From Parabacteroides sp. AM08-6 (GTDB lineage: Bacteria > Bacteroidota > Bacteroidia > Bacteroidales > Tannerellaceae): a stretch of DNA of 58,406 nucleotides. Location of the stretch: the NCBI RefSeq assembly GCF_003473295.1, contig NZ_QRMP01000023.1:1-58406 (forward strand), written 5' to 3'. Below, piece after piece: positions 16,614 to 26,737 of this stretch. The stretch's first letter is position 1, and each line of letters starts with the position of its first letter. The position numbers and the translations under genes were made by a program. The notes beneath the pieces were generated by a model that was not told where the DNA came from, searched no databases, and saw only the letters and a program-made list of their open reading frames with translations.

Positions 16614-17771
16614 TTAAAGTACAGCTTTCACATCTGCCTCCAACGTCTTAACATCTTCCAGACGTTTTACCAGGTTGCCTTTACGGTCAAGAATAAAAAG
16701 TGCAGGAAGTTGCTTTACGTTGTATATGCCAGCAACTTGTGAGTAAACAGATTGCGGGTCGCGCACGCATATCCAAGGCAGGTTGGATGCTCCGTTCCGC
16801 CAGAAATGAGCGTCGGAATCGAGCGATACCTGATAAATTTCCAATCCTTGTTTATGATATTTGGTATACAAATCGCCTAATGTCAGATTAAGAGGCGCCG
16901 ACCATTCCGTTTGATAAGCCGTAAAATTCACCAATACAACTTTTTCCGGCATTACAGACGAAAGTTTTACAACCTCACCATGAATATCCGGCAATTCTAT
17001 ATCCAGAAAAGAGACTTCCTTTTGCTCAACAGACGACAAATCCATCGGGCGCTGGCTACGAAGCACTTTCATCGACTGTAATGTCAGATTCGATAAATGT
17101 TTGGCACGCGGACTATCCGGATAAGCATGCTCAAAACTAGTTGCCACAGCACCGTAGGCCCGTATATCGTTCTTATCATACAAATCAAAAAAGAGCAAGC
17201 CGTCAAACTGCTGGAATAAAGCAAAATAAGCAGCTGCCGACATCGGAGCCGAATAAATATATTTACGGGCGACTTCTTTATAAGCATCAGCAGCGGCCAA
17301 GACTTCCGCGCGATAAGTCGTATCCGGAATCATCTTATCCTCATAATCTTTCCGCAAACGGCTGATAGCCTGATGCGCATCCAGTTGAGCTAAAGTAATC
17401 GCTTTGATTGCCTTGCAGTTTTCAGAACCGTCCACCGAATAAGACGTAGCAAATGTCCCGGCGTCTGCCACAAAAGAGATAGTTTCCGTTGAATCTATCG
17501 AGAAATTTATTAGCTGATTATTCAAACGCAAACGATAAAAATCAGGATAATCAGGACGCTTTTCCACAAATTTAAACTTACCACCGGCAGCCAATTTTAT
17601 GGAATCCAATGTCTGAACGGCCGATACCCCGACGTTTTCAAAATACATAGTTTGCCCTTCAGCACCGGAGATAACCCCTTTTACCGTAAATTCAGTTGAT
17701 TTCTGACAAGCAGAAAACAGGAATAGACACAGTCCTGCTACAGCCAGCAATCGTATGGATATTTGTTTCAT
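16614..17771 (-). CDS. DUF4369/thioredoxin-fold lipoprotein lacking the CXXC pair
   Basis: A 385-aa lipoprotein (signal peptide with lipobox LFSAC, Cys about residue 21). Residues about 27-125 are a DUF4369 domain (FTVKGVISGAEGQTMYFENV). The C-terminal about 245-385 is a TlpA/AhpC-type thioredoxin fold with VVLVNFTAYQTEWSAPLN and QLPALFILDRKGN. The usual WCxxC redox motif is replaced by TEWSAP, so no active-site cysteines exist; the cis-proline (LPA) remains. It may act as a binding or structural protein rather than a thiol oxidoreductase. It has its own promoter (17800-17807) and terminator and is transcribed away from pnp. Confidence 0.88.
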   Translation of the reverse strand: MKQISIRLLAVAGLCLFLFSACQKSTEFTVKGVISGAEGQTMYFENVGVSAVQTLDSIKLAAGGKFKFVEKRPDYPDFYRLRLNNQLINFSIDSTETISFVADAGTFATSYSVDGSENCKAIKAITLAQLDAHQAISRLRKDYEDKMIPDTTYRAEVLAAADAYKEVARKYIYSAPMSAAAYFALFQQFDGLLFFDLYDKNDIRAYGAVATSFEHAYPDSPRAKHLSNLTLQSMKVLRSQRPMDLSSVEQKEVSFLDIELPDIHGEVVKLSSVMPEKVVLVNFTAYQTEWSAPLNLTLGDLYTKYHKQGLEIYQVSLDSDAHFWRNGASNLPWICVRDPQSVYSQVAGIYNVKQLPALFILDRKGNLVKRLEDVKTLEADVKAVL

Positions 17772-17799
17772 CTTTTCTTACTTCGTTATTAATCCGATG

Positions 17800-17807
17800 C
17801 AAATATA
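17800..17807 (-). promoter_or_regulatory. -7 promoter box of the thioredoxin-like lipoprotein gene
   Basis: TATATTTG on the minus strand, exact TAnnTTTG, 28 nt before the start. Confidence 0.65.
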
Positions 17808-17923
17808 CATTATTTTACAATTGTGACACTATTATTCAAGAAATCTTCCCGCGATTTTTATAAAAAAGAGCTTTTCTCATGTTTTTTATTTTCATTTTCA
17901 CACGTTTACAGATAAACTTTCAT

Positions 17924-17931
17924 TACATTTG
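17924..17931 (+). promoter_or_regulatory. -7 promoter box of pnp
   Basis: TACATTTG, exact TAnnTTTG, 36 nt before the pnp start. Confidence 0.65.
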
Positions 17932-17967
17932 CACCAATTTTTACAGATAGAAAAATAAGAATAGATT

Positions 17968-20187
17968 ATGCTTAATCCAATTAACAAGACAATCGAACTG
18001 GCTGATGGAAGAACCATCACCATCGAAACCGGGAAATTAGCCAAACAGGCGGACGGTTCAGTTACCGTACGTATGGGCAATACTGTATTGCTCGCTACTG
18101 TTTGTGCAGCAAAAGATGCAAACCCGGGTGTTGACTTTATGCCGTTGCAAGTTGAGTACAAAGAGAAATTTTCGGCATTTGGCCGTTTTCCCGGAGGTTT
18201 TACAAAAAGAGAAGGAAAAGCTTCCGATTACGAAATTCTTACCTCGCGTTTAGTAGACCGCGCACTCCGTCCTCTCTTCCCTGACAATTACCACGCTGAA
18301 GTATATGTAAACGTTATATTATTTTCCGCTGATGGCGAAGATATGCCGGATGCTTTGGCAGGTTTAGCCGCTTCAGCCGCTTTGGCCGTTTCGGATATAC
18401 CGTTCAACGGACCGATTTCAGAATGTCGCGTAGCCCGTATCGATGGTAAGTTTGTTGTAAATCCCACGTTCTCCGAATTGGAAAAAGCAGATATCGACAT
18501 TATGGTGGGAGCTACATTGGACAACATCATGATGGTGGAAGGCGAAATGAACGAAGTTCAGGAATCCGAAATGCTGGAAGCTATCAAGGTGGCTCACGAA
18601 GCTATCAAAATACAATGCCAAGCTCAGCTCGAATTGTCTGAAGCTTGCGGCAAACTGGTAAAACGCGAATATTGCCATGAAGTAAACGACGAAGAACTGC
18701 GTAAGGATGTACATGAAAAGTGTTTCGCCAAAGCATACGCCGTTGCTACTTCCGGAACAGACAAACATCAGCGCGCGGATGCTTTCGATGCAATCGTAGA
18801 AGAATACAAAGCACAGTTCAGCGAAGAAGAACTGACTGACGAAAAAGCCGAAATGATTGGCCGTTATTATCACGATGTAGAAAAAGAAGCCATGCGTCGC
18901 GCTATTTTGGACGAAGGCAAACGCTTGGATGGTCGTAAGACCACGGAAATCCGTCCTATCTGGATTGAAACAGATTGCCTGCCAGGTCCTCACGGCTCCG
19001 CTATTTTCACTCGTGGCGAAACACAATCATTGTCTACCGTTACGTTAGGAACAAAAGCTGACGAGAAAATGATAGACGACGTGCTGAACCACGGTAAAGA
19101 ACGCTTTTTACTTCATTATAACTTCCCGCCATTCTCAACCGGTGAAGCAAAAGCTTCCCGCGGTGTCGGCCGTCGCGAAGTAGGTCATGGAAACTTGGCC
19201 CATCGCGCATTGAAACGCATGATTCCTGAAGATTATCCTTACGTAGTACGCGTTATTTCCGATATCCTGGAATCAAACGGTTCTTCTTCCATGGCAACAG
19301 TTTGTGCCGGAACTCTGGCTTTAAGAGACGCAGGTGTACCCATGAAGAAACCGGTATCCGGTATTGCAATGGGGCTTATCTCTGAGAATCAGGGAAAGAA
19401 CTACGCCATTCTGTCCGACATTTTAGGTGACGAAGACCATTTAGGAGATATGGACTTCAAAGTTACCGGAACAAAAGACGGTATCACGGCAACCCAGATG
19501 GACATCAAAGTAGACGGCTTGTCATACGAAATCCTTGAAAACGCACTGGCACAGGCAAAAGAAGGCCGTATGCACATTTTAGGCAAGATAATGGAAGCAC
19601 AACCCGAAACACGAGCAGACTTGAAACCTCATGCTCCGAGAATTGAAACGATGATTATCGGTAAAGAATTCATCGGTGCGGTAATCGGCCCGGGCGGTAA
19701 AATCATCCAGGGTATTCAGGAAAAGACAGGTGCTGTTATCACAATCGAAGAAGTTGACGGTAGCGGAAGAATCGAAATATCCGGGAACAACAAGGAAACT
19801 ATCGATGCTGCAATTCGTGCCATCAAAGGTATCGTTGCCGTACCCGAAGTCGGTGAAGTTTACGAAGGCAAGATTTCTTCCATCATGCCTTATGGTGCTT
19901 TCGTTGAATTCATGCCGGGCAAAGACGGATTGCTCCACATTTCCGAAATCGATTGGAAACGCTTGGAGACAGTAGAACAGGCCGGCCTGAAAGAAGGTGA
20001 TGTCATTGCAGTCAAATTGGTTGACATCGATGCTAAAACCGGCAAATTCAAACTTTCCCACAAAGTATTGTTACCGAAACCGGAAGGTTACGAAGAACGT
20101 CCTCCACGTCAGGACAGAGGCCCAAGACCGGAACGCGGAGACAGAGGTCCCCGTCAGGATCGCGGTCCGCGTCGTGACCGGGAATAA
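17968..20187 (+). CDS. pnp: Polynucleotide phosphorylase
   Basis: A 739-aa PNPase, the phosphate-dependent 3'-5' exoribonuclease of RNA turnover and a degradosome partner. There are two RNase PH-like domains (about 8-230 and 315-545) with the helical insert between. The second carries FTRGETQSL and [11 protein letters not shown], and the catalytic region near [11 protein letters not shown]. The KH domain follows ([14 protein letters not shown], about 570), then S1 ([20 protein letters not shown], about 630-695). The C-terminal 30 residues are an arginine- and proline-rich tail with RGPR repeats, likely RNA-binding. It is monocistronic with its own promoter and terminator. Confidence 0.98.
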   Translation: MLNPINKTIELADGRTITIETGKLAKQADGSVTVRMGNTVLLATVCAAKDANPGVDFMPLQVEYKEKFSAFGRFPGGFTKREGKASDYEILTSRLVDRALRPLFPDNYHAEVYVNVILFSADGEDMPDALAGLAASAALAVSDIPFNGPISECRVARIDGKFVVNPTFSELEKADIDIMVGATLDNIMMVEGEMNEVQESEMLEAIKVAHEAIKIQCQAQLELSEACGKLVKREYCHEVNDEELRKDVHEKCFAKAYAVATSGTDKHQRADAFDAIVEEYKAQFSEEELTDEKAEMIGRYYHDVEKEAMRRAILDEGKRLDGRKTTEIRPIWIETDCLPGPHGSAIFTRGETQSLSTVTLGTKADEKMIDDVLNHGKERFLLHYNFPPFSTGEAKASRGVGRREVGHGNLAHRALKRMIPEDYPYVVRVISDILESNGSSSMATVCAGTLALRDAGVPMKKPVSGIAMGLISENQGKNYAILSDILGDEDHLGDMDFKVTGTKDGITATQMDIKVDGLSYEILENALAQAKEGRMHILGKIMEAQPETRADLKPHAPRIETMIIGKEFIGAVIGPGGKIIQGIQEKTGAVITIEEVDGSGRIEISGNNKETIDAAIRAIKGIVAVPEVGEVYEGKISSIMPYGAFVEFMPGKDGLLHISEIDWKRLETVEQAGLKEGDVIAVKLVDIDAKTGKFKLSHKVLLPKPEGYEERPPRQDRGPRPERGDRGPRQDRGPRRDRE

Positions 20188-20215
20188 GAAGCGATTTCTC
20201 GTACAACAATAGATA

Positions 20216-20250
20216 TGGGCTACTCTTTCGAAAGGGTGGCCCTTTTTATT
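20216..20250 (+). terminator. pnp terminator
   Basis: GGGCtACtCTTT-cg-AAAGgGTgGCCC hairpin followed by TTTTTATTTT, 30 nt after the pnp stop. Confidence 0.85.
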
Positions 20251-20332
20251 TTATCCTGCTTTTATCCTCTTTTTTATGCCTATTCTTCCGGAAATTATCC
20301 CCAATGATTTCCCGATTCAAAACCAACGATTC

Positions 20333-20424
20333 TGCCTTTCGATAACCGTCGTAAGGTCTTTCGATAATTATGGTAAGGCCTTACGACAATTGTCAAAAGG
20401 CCTTACGACGGTTATCGAAAGGCA
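20333..20424. repeat. Four-unit hairpin array (second family)
   Basis: A perfect 24-bp inverted repeat (20333-20356 and 20401-20424; arm contains CTTTCGATAACCG) encloses a 44-nt centre that is itself an imperfect palindrome around GTAAGGCCTTAC (20373-20384). The whole splits into four 20-22 nt units, each a small hairpin of the form CTTtCGA-N6-TCGtAAG. Loops are TAACCG, TAATTA, CAATTG and CGGTTA; the first and last are reverse complements. It sits between the terminators of pnp and fumarase, so it is not needed for either. Nothing else is seen in the 345-nt gap. Confidence 0.85.
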
Positions 20425-20464
20425 AAAAGTATGAGATTTTTTCAGACAGATATACACATATTTC

Positions 20465-20510
20465 TCAAAAAGAAAGCGATATCCGGTACGGAAAGTACTG
20501 AATATCGCCC
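20465..20510 (-). terminator. Fumarase terminator
   Basis: On the minus strand GCGATATTCAGTAC pairs with GTACCGGATATCGC (with G-U pairs) and is followed by TTTCTTTTT. Confidence 0.75.
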
Positions 20511-20532
20511 CTTTTATGAAAGTTTGAATGTG

Positions 20533-22173
20533 TTACTTACTACAAGTACAACGCGGCTTGATTTGTTTAAAGAAATCATTCCCCTTATTATCAACCAAGA
20601 TAAATGCAGGGAAGTTTTCGACTTCTATCTTCCAGATAGCTTCCATACCCAATTCCGGATATTCTACGCATTCGATGCTCTTGATATTATTTTGAGCAAG
20701 AATAGCAGCCGGGCCACCGATACTGCCCAGATAGAAACCACCGTGTTTCTTGCAAGCATCCGTAACCTGCTGGCTACGATTTCCTTTTGCCAACATAATC
20801 ATGCTACCACCATGACTCTGGAACAAATCCACATACGGGTCCATACGGCCGGCCGTTGTCGGGCCCATCGAACCGCAAGCCATTCCAGCCGGAGTCTTAG
20901 CCGGACCGGCATAATAAATCGGATGGTCTTTAATATATTGAGGCAAATCTTCACCCTTATCCAACCGTTCTTTCAGTTTTGCATGGGCAATATCACGACC
21001 TACAATAATCGTTCCGTTCAAAGATAAACGAGTAGCAACCGGATATTTGTCCAATTCTTTCAGAATATCTGCCATCGGCTGGTTCAAATCTATCTTAACT
21101 GCATCACCTTCACCTGCCTGACGCAATTCCGCAGGAATCAACTCACCCGGATTAGTATCCAACTTTTCAATCCAGATGCCTTCCTTATTTATCTTACATT
21201 TTATATTACGGTCGGCCGAACAGCTAACACCCAATCCCACCGGACAAGATGCACCATGACGGGGCAGACGGACAATCCGGATATCATGAGCCAGATATTT
21301 ACCGCCGAACTGTGCACCCAAACCAATCTTATGAGCTTCTTCCAACACCTGCTTTTCCAGTTCGACATCGCGGAAAGCACGGCCATATTCATTACCGGTT
21401 GTCGGCAAATTATCGTAATAATGAGTAGAAGCCAACTTTACCGTCAGCAGATTCTTTTCAGCCGAAGTACCGCCAATCACAAATGCGATATGGTAAGGAG
21501 GACAAGCCGCTGTTCCTAAAGTCTTCATCTTTTCTACTAAGAACGGAACCAGTGTACCCGGATTCAAAATAGCTTTTGTTTCCTGATACAGATAAGTTTT
21601 ATTAGCGGAACCGCCACCCTTCGTAACGCACAGGAATTTGTACTCCATACCTTCCGTGGCCTCTATATCAATCTGGGCGGGCAGGTTGCATTTCGTGTTC
21701 ACCTCATCGTACATATTGAGAGGGGCATTCTGCGAATAACGCAAGTTCTCTTCGGTATAGGTCTTATATACACCTTCCGACAACGCTTCTTCATCGCAAT
21801 AACCCGTCCATACCTGCTGTCCTTTTTCACCGTGTACAATAGCTGTTCCGGTATCCTGACAGAAAGGAAGTACGCCTTTAGCCGCCACTTCCGCATTACG
21901 CAGGAAAGTAAGCGCCACATATTTATCATTGTCACTTGCTTCCGGGTCACTCAGGATTTTAGCCACTTGTTCGTTATGAGAACGGCGAAGCATAAAAGAC
22001 ACGTCACGAAAGGCAGCATTTGCCATCGCCGTCAATCCTTCTTTTGCAATCTTCAAAATCGGAGTTCCTTCAAATTCGGAAACCGAAACATAATCTTTAG
22101 TAAGCAGATAATACTCTGTCGTATCCGGACCTAATGGGAACGGCGCCTGATACTTGAAAGGAGGTGTTGCCAT
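20533..22173 (-). CDS. Class I fumarate hydratase (iron-sulfur type)
   Basis: A 546-aa single-chain class I fumarase, which hydrates fumarate to L-malate with a [4Fe-4S] cluster. The N-terminal alpha part holds the cluster cysteines, visible in [12 protein letters not shown] (about 100), [13 protein letters not shown] (about 225) and the [10 protein letters not shown] region (about 312). The C-terminal beta part (about 350-546) holds the swivelling domain with [13 protein letters not shown] and [20 protein letters not shown]. In a fermenting Bacteroidales it would run in the reductive branch from malate to fumarate on the way to succinate. An oxygen-labile cluster fits an anaerobe. Promoter at 22232-22239. 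Confidence 0.96.
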   Translation of the reverse strand: MATPPFKYQAPFPLGPDTTEYYLLTKDYVSVSEFEGTPILKIAKEGLTAMANAAFRDVSFMLRRSHNEQVAKILSDPEASDNDKYVALTFLRNAEVAAKGVLPFCQDTGTAIVHGEKGQQVWTGYCDEEALSEGVYKTYTEENLRYSQNAPLNMYDEVNTKCNLPAQIDIEATEGMEYKFLCVTKGGGSANKTYLYQETKAILNPGTLVPFLVEKMKTLGTAACPPYHIAFVIGGTSAEKNLLTVKLASTHYYDNLPTTGNEYGRAFRDVELEKQVLEEAHKIGLGAQFGGKYLAHDIRIVRLPRHGASCPVGLGVSCSADRNIKCKINKEGIWIEKLDTNPGELIPAELRQAGEGDAVKIDLNQPMADILKELDKYPVATRLSLNGTIIVGRDIAHAKLKERLDKGEDLPQYIKDHPIYYAGPAKTPAGMACGSMGPTTAGRMDPYVDLFQSHGGSMIMLAKGNRSQQVTDACKKHGGFYLGSIGGPAAILAQNNIKSIECVEYPELGMEAIWKIEVENFPAFILVDNKGNDFFKQIKPRCTCSK

Positions 22174-22231
22174 ATCTTTAGAATTTAGTTATATAATTAT
22201 TGGTTCTAAAATTTCGCATTGTAACGACCGA

Positions 22232-22239
22232 CAAACTTA
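22232..22239 (-). promoter_or_regulatory. -7 promoter box of fumarase
   Basis: TAAGTTTG on the minus strand, exact TAnnTTTG, 58 nt before the start. Confidence 0.55.
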
Positions 22240-22355
22240 ACCAAAATTCGTGAGAAACAGGAATAGTTTAGCTTTAAAATCAATGGAGTCAATATAATAA
22301 ATTCCGAAAAAACTATTTTTTTCAAAGTTCTCATAGGACTATAAAAAGGAAACAT

Positions 22356-22363
22356 TATCTTTG
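22356..22363 (+). promoter_or_regulatory. -7 promoter box of the T9SS protease gene
   Basis: TATCTTTG, exact TAnnTTTG, ends only 8 nt before the ATG at 22372. Transcription would start within a few bases of the start codon, giving a leaderless or nearly leaderless mRNA. Confidence 0.6.
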
Positions 22364-22371
22364 TCAGACTT

Positions 22372-24621
22372 ATGGGAAAGACACTTATCATATTTGTATT
22401 CTTTGTTTGCCTACAACTACCAACTTTCCTGCAAGCACAAGTCAGCCATGGAGGTCAGCCTCTGCCTTTTGTGACGACTAAAAGTGCGGGGGCGGATTTA
22501 TTTGTGGAAATGCCGGCTTTTGACATAGCCGAACAACTCCGTATAGACTCACTGAATGACACCGGCCTGAAAGGAGGATACCATTTCGCCTACAAATTCA
22601 TCACGAACTACACACCCGAAAACTCCGGTATTCATTTTACCACAACCGACGGGACGCGTGTATGGCGCTTGGGAATACATTCCGCCAACGCTCTTACCCT
22701 GAATATCCTATTCTCCGAATATGAATTACCGGAAGGGGCACGCCTTTTCCTTTATAATGCAGACCAGACACAAGTGTTAGGCGCATTCAACTACCTGAAT
22801 AACTCCGAACGGAATATCTTACCTGTCAGTCCCGTAAAAGGCGACAAACTGATTATCGAGTATCAAGAGCCGGCAAATGCAGATTTTCGGGGGAAACTCA
22901 CCGTTGGAGAGGTAAATCATGGTTATCGCGATTTCAAGTCGGCCAGCGAACCTCTACCGGATATGCCCGCTTTCTCCTGTATGCCTCCACTGGCATGCTA
23001 CGAGCAACAGACAGATATCTACAACCATATCGGCCATAGCGTTGTTCTTTTAATTATTAATGGAGAACTTTTATGTACGGGTACATTAATTAATAATACT
23101 TCAGCCGAAAAGAAGCCTTATTTATTGACAGCTTCCCATTGCCTGAACAACAACTTTTTCATCAAAAATCCGGATTACGAAGAGATAGCCGGCAATATCA
23201 TCTGTTTCTTCAACTACAACAGTCCGCTTTGTAAAACCGTTATGCGGGGAACGGAAGAGATGTCTACAGCTTCCGCACACTATAGAGCAGTAAACGAACA
23301 AACGGATATGGCATTGCTCGAATTGCAGGAAACTCCCCCCTGTTATTATCAGCCTTATTATTCAGGATGGAATGCGCAGGATGCCGGAGAAGCACCCTAC
23401 TCAGGTATCCATCACCCCTTAGGCTCCGTCAAACGAATCAGTTTATACGACAAAACGCCCGCATTAAGTAATTTCTATTCCAAAGCTCTCGACTTTCTTG
23501 AGAAGAACTTCTGGCGTATCGACAAATGGACAGCCGGAGCAACAGCAGGAGGTTCTTCCGGCTCTCCATTGTATGATGCAAACAACCGGGTGATTGGAGC
23601 ATTAACCGGAGGAGACCCTTACTCTTCCTGTTCGAATCCGGTGGAAGACTATTACTATGCCTTATGTAAAAGCTGGCAACCTTCCGATGAAACAAACAAA
23701 CAACTCAAATACTGGTTAAACCCCGGCAATAACGAACAATTAATCTGCGACGGTACAGACCCTTATGCTACACAACCCTGTTTCCGTCTGAGCAACATAC
23801 GGGAAAACGGGAAAGTAGATGCCATCGAAGCGACCCTTTTACCTTCGGGAGAAAACGAGTATCAGTTCGGAACAAATTCTTCCGGCACAACAGATTATGC
23901 AGAAGCGTACAAAATAAATGGGAAAGCAATGCTTTACGGAACCTACATGGTTAATCCGAGCATTTCCGCCAAAGAGAACCTCCAAGTGGAAATCAACGTA
24001 TATGAAGATTCCAACGGCAAACCCGGGAATATCCTTCACACGGAGGTTTTCAATCCTGTATTCCTATATAAAAACAACACGACAAACGATTTTCAGAACT
24101 CCATAAAACCGCTTAATCGCGATCAAGAAAGCTTTATACCATTCACGAAAGAGGTCTACGTGGAAAATTCATTCTTTATCGGATACAAAATTACGGCAAC
24201 CGGTCATGCTACTTTTGCCGTTTTCAATCTCGCAAAAGGCGAAACGACCCACAACACAGCATGGGTTAAGTACAACAATGAGTGGATAGAGGCCAAAAGC
24301 CACCCGCTTCAAGGGTTCTCCACCTCCTTATTTATAGATCCGGTCATACAATACACAAGTAGTACGGACAACGAAATCGTAACTCTCAAGAATCCGGTAC
24401 AGATATTTGTCGGAGCAGAAAGACGGACGATTCATATTTTGTTGCCGGACGACATCCACAATGCCCGTCTATCCTTATTCTCCATAGATGGGAAGAACAT
24501 CAGGGACTGGTCAATCACCGAACAACAAGCCACTCTGCAAATTGGTTCCATCCCCCCCGGTGTGTATATCGTAAAGGTTGCATCTGATAACAAACTTTAT
24601 ACTCAAAAGATTTTATTTTGA
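22372..24621 (+). CDS. Trypsin-like serine endopeptidase with T9SS C-terminal sorting domain
   Basis: A 749-aa exported protease. Residues 1-23 are a signal peptide. An N-terminal beta-domain (about 40-185) precedes a trypsin-fold catalytic domain (about 205-460) resembling lysyl-endopeptidase-type enzymes. Triad: H256 in LLTASHCLNN, D312 in TDMALLEL, S396 in GGSSGSPL. Several cysteine pairs suggest disulfides. A beta-rich domain follows (about 470-660). The last 80 residues are a type A T9SS sorting domain (SIDGKNI, then IPPGVYIVKV and KILF at the very end). It should cross the outer membrane through the type IX system and stay on the surface or be released. The role is probably peptide feeding or host protein cleavage; the P1 preference is not readable with confidence. 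The start is fixed by the promoter at 22356. Confidence 0.9.
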   Translation: MGKTLIIFVFFVCLQLPTFLQAQVSHGGQPLPFVTTKSAGADLFVEMPAFDIAEQLRIDSLNDTGLKGGYHFAYKFITNYTPENSGIHFTTTDGTRVWRLGIHSANALTLNILFSEYELPEGARLFLYNADQTQVLGAFNYLNNSERNILPVSPVKGDKLIIEYQEPANADFRGKLTVGEVNHGYRDFKSASEPLPDMPAFSCMPPLACYEQQTDIYNHIGHSVVLLIINGELLCTGTLINNTSAEKKPYLLTASHCLNNNFFIKNPDYEEIAGNIICFFNYNSPLCKTVMRGTEEMSTASAHYRAVNEQTDMALLELQETPPCYYQPYYSGWNAQDAGEAPYSGIHHPLGSVKRISLYDKTPALSNFYSKALDFLEKNFWRIDKWTAGATAGGSSGSPLYDANNRVIGALTGGDPYSSCSNPVEDYYYALCKSWQPSDETNKQLKYWLNPGNNEQLICDGTDPYATQPCFRLSNIRENGKVDAIEATLLPSGENEYQFGTNSSGTTDYAEAYKINGKAMLYGTYMVNPSISAKENLQVEINVYEDSNGKPGNILHTEVFNPVFLYKNNTTNDFQNSIKPLNRDQESFIPFTKEVYVENSFFIGYKITATGHATFAVFNLAKGETTHNTAWVKYNNEWIEAKSHPLQGFSTSLFIDPVIQYTSSTDNEIVTLKNPVQIFVGAERRTIHILLPDDIHNARLSLFSIDGKNIRDWSITEQQATLQIGSIPPGVYIVKVASDNKLYTQKILF

Positions 24622-24925
24622 TTAAAATATTACAATAAGCAGCCTATGTTTCGATGTAAAACCACCTTGAAAGAGCCTCTAAATAGAGAAAATTTAACAC
24701 GGAAGAAGAATATGGAAGGCCATAAAAGTGTCTTATACACCATTCTTTTACCGCCAAATTAGTGTGAAATAGGAAATCCATTCATTAATAAGTATTAATT
24801 ATAAAGATTTTGTCTCTTCTTTGCTATTCATAACAAAAAAATGCTTTAGTTTTGCATGTTGATGGCGAAGGAATAATTGAAAGTGAATATATAAACATAG
24901 TAACATTTTAAACTTACATCAAATT
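24622..24925. other. Intergenic region between protease and TPR lipoprotein genes
   Basis: No ORF or strong terminator hairpin is visible after the protease stop. The region holds the promoter described at 24820-24854 and a 71-nt leader; otherwise I see nothing in it. Confidence 0.6.
24820..24854 (+). promoter_or_regulatory. Promoter of the TPR/OmpA lipoprotein gene
   Basis: TTTG (24820-24823) and TAGTTTTG (24847-24854) match both Bacteroidetes boxes, with a spacer of 23 nt, slightly longer than usual. The leader to the ATG is long (about 65 nt). Confidence 0.65.
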
Positions 24926-26617
24926 ATGAACAAAAAGTATTTATTGCCATTCCTCGTATTGGCATCAATTCTAACTTTTTCTTCTTGTTCAAACAAGTTG
25001 AAACCGTTGGCTGAAGAGTACATCAAAGCTGAGCCGCAGCCGCTTGAGGCTATCGGAGGCAAAGTTCCTGTGACAATCAATGCTACATTCCCGGCAAAAT
25101 GGTTCAACAAAAAAGCAGTTGTAACTGTAACTCCGGTTCTTCGTTATGAAGGAGGTGAAGCATGGGGAACTTCTTATACCTACCAAGGTGAGAAAGTAAA
25201 AGGAAACAATCAGGTAGTTCCGCAGAAAGAAGGTGCTAATGTAACCATGAAATCGGCTTTCACTTACAAACCTGAAATGAAAAAATCAGAACTGTATCTG
25301 ACTTTCGATGCAAAAATCAAAAACAAGACAGTTAAATTGCCGGATGTAAAAATCGGTGAAGGCGTTATCGCTACTTCCGAACTGGCTGATGCAGCTACTG
25401 CTAACGCAGCTATCGGAGCAGATAAATTCCAGCGTATCATCAAAGAAGCTCATGATGCAAACATCATGTTCCTCCTGCAACAGGCAAACATACGTGCTAA
25501 AGAAATAAATTCCGATGCAATCAAAGAATGGAAAGAACTTGTTAAAAATGCAGACGAAGCTCCTAACCAGAATGTAGCAATCGAAATTTCTGCATACGCT
25601 TCTCCTGAAGGTGGTTTCAAACTGAATGACGCATTGTCTGAAAACCGTGAAAAGAATACTTCAAAATATCTGTCCAAAGAATTGAAGAAAATGAAAGTTG
25701 ACGCTCCGGTTGACGCTCGTTATACTGCTCAGGACTGGGAAGGTTTCAAAGAATTGGTACAGGCTTCCAACCTGCAGGACAAAGATCTTGTACTGAGAGT
25801 TCTTTCTATGTATCAGGATCCGGAAACAAGAGAAAGAGAAATCAAAAACATCTCTGCTGTTTATTCTGACTTGGCTGAAACAATCCTGCCTCAACTTCGT
25901 CGTTCCCGTTTGACTGCCAATATCGAAATCATTGGTAAATCTGACGATGAAATCAGCGCATTGGCTAAGAGTAATCCTAAAGAATTGAACATCGAAGAAA
26001 TCCTGTACGCTGCTACATTGACTAACAACGATGCAGAAAAGATGGCTATCTATACAAAAGCTTCAGAATTGTATCCGAGCTGCTACCGCACTTGGAACAA
26101 TATCGGTATGATGGCATTCCGTGCCGGTGACTTGGCTAAAGCTGAACAAATGTTCAACAAGTCTAACTCAGTTAAAACAAATCCGGAAGCTAATATGAAC
26201 TTAGGTCTGATTGCTTTGACTAAGGGTGACCAAGCTAAAGCTCAGCAGTTGTTCGGTAGTGCCTCCGGCGTTACTGAATTAGGCGAAGCTCTGGGTGTTC
26301 TGTATCTGGAACAAGGCGAATGGGCAAAAGCTGCCAACTCTTTCGGTTCAGTTAAATCCAACAACGCTGCATTGGCTCAAATCCTGACTAAGGACTACAG
26401 CAAAGCCTCTCAGACACTGAACGCTGTTGCAAAACCGGATGCTACAACTTCTTATTTGAAAGCTATCGTAGCTGCTCGTACAAATGATGCTAACGGTGTT
26501 ATCAGCAACCTGAAAGCTGCTATCGCTGCCGACAGAAGCTTGGCTAAAGAAGCTGCTACCGACTTGGAATTTGCGAAATATGCAACTAACGCAGATTTCT
26601 CTTCTCTGGTTAAGTAA
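24926..26617 (+). CDS. Lipoprotein with OmpA-like and tetratricopeptide domains
   Basis: A 563-aa lipoprotein: signal peptide with lipobox ILTFSSCS, Cys21. Residues about 40-155 form a beta-rich domain. Residues about 170-350 resemble an OmpA C-terminal fold (IEISAYASPEGGF and LSENREKNTSKYL), which in OmpA binds peptidoglycan. TPR repeats follow from about 365 (YPSCYRTWNNIGMMAFRAGDL, then MNLGLIALTKGDQAKAQQLF and further units) to about 540. Codon use is strongly biased to a few codons (CTG, GCT, AAA, GAA), as in highly expressed genes, so this is probably an abundant envelope protein that ties the outer membrane to other complexes. It has its own promoter and a strong terminator. Confidence 0.85.
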   Translation: MNKKYLLPFLVLASILTFSSCSNKLKPLAEEYIKAEPQPLEAIGGKVPVTINATFPAKWFNKKAVVTVTPVLRYEGGEAWGTSYTYQGEKVKGNNQVVPQKEGANVTMKSAFTYKPEMKKSELYLTFDAKIKNKTVKLPDVKIGEGVIATSELADAATANAAIGADKFQRIIKEAHDANIMFLLQQANIRAKEINSDAIKEWKELVKNADEAPNQNVAIEISAYASPEGGFKLNDALSENREKNTSKYLSKELKKMKVDAPVDARYTAQDWEGFKELVQASNLQDKDLVLRVLSMYQDPETREREIKNISAVYSDLAETILPQLRRSRLTANIEIIGKSDDEISALAKSNPKELNIEEILYAATLTNNDAEKMAIYTKASELYPSCYRTWNNIGMMAFRAGDLAKAEQMFNKSNSVKTNPEANMNLGLIALTKGDQAKAQQLFGSASGVTELGEALGVLYLEQGEWAKAANSFGSVKSNNAALAQILTKDYSKASQTLNAVAKPDATTSYLKAIVAARTNDANGVISNLKAAIAADRSLAKEAATDLEFAKYATNADFSSLVK

Positions 26618-26640
26618 TAACAAACTTATCTCTATATAAA

Positions 26641-26676
26641 AAAGCAGTCTCTTAAAAAAAGAGGCTGCTTTTTTTG
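26641..26676 (+). terminator. Terminator of the TPR/OmpA lipoprotein gene
   Basis: AAAGCAGtCTCTT pairs with AAGAGgCTGCTTT and a run of T follows, 24 nt after the stop. Confidence 0.9.
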
Positions 26677-26737
26677 CTTTATTCGGAATATTACGTATCT
26701 TTCGTAAGTTTTTTTTCAAACCTAAAAAGATAATATC

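Noticed and set aside
18418..19026. Antisense open frame (202 codons) inside pnp
   Set aside because: Phe-rich low-information translation and pnp is certain on the other strand.
20217..20424. Reading the four-unit array as the pnp or fumarase terminator
   Set aside because: Both genes have separate, better hairpins with T-runs (20216-20250 and 20465-20510).
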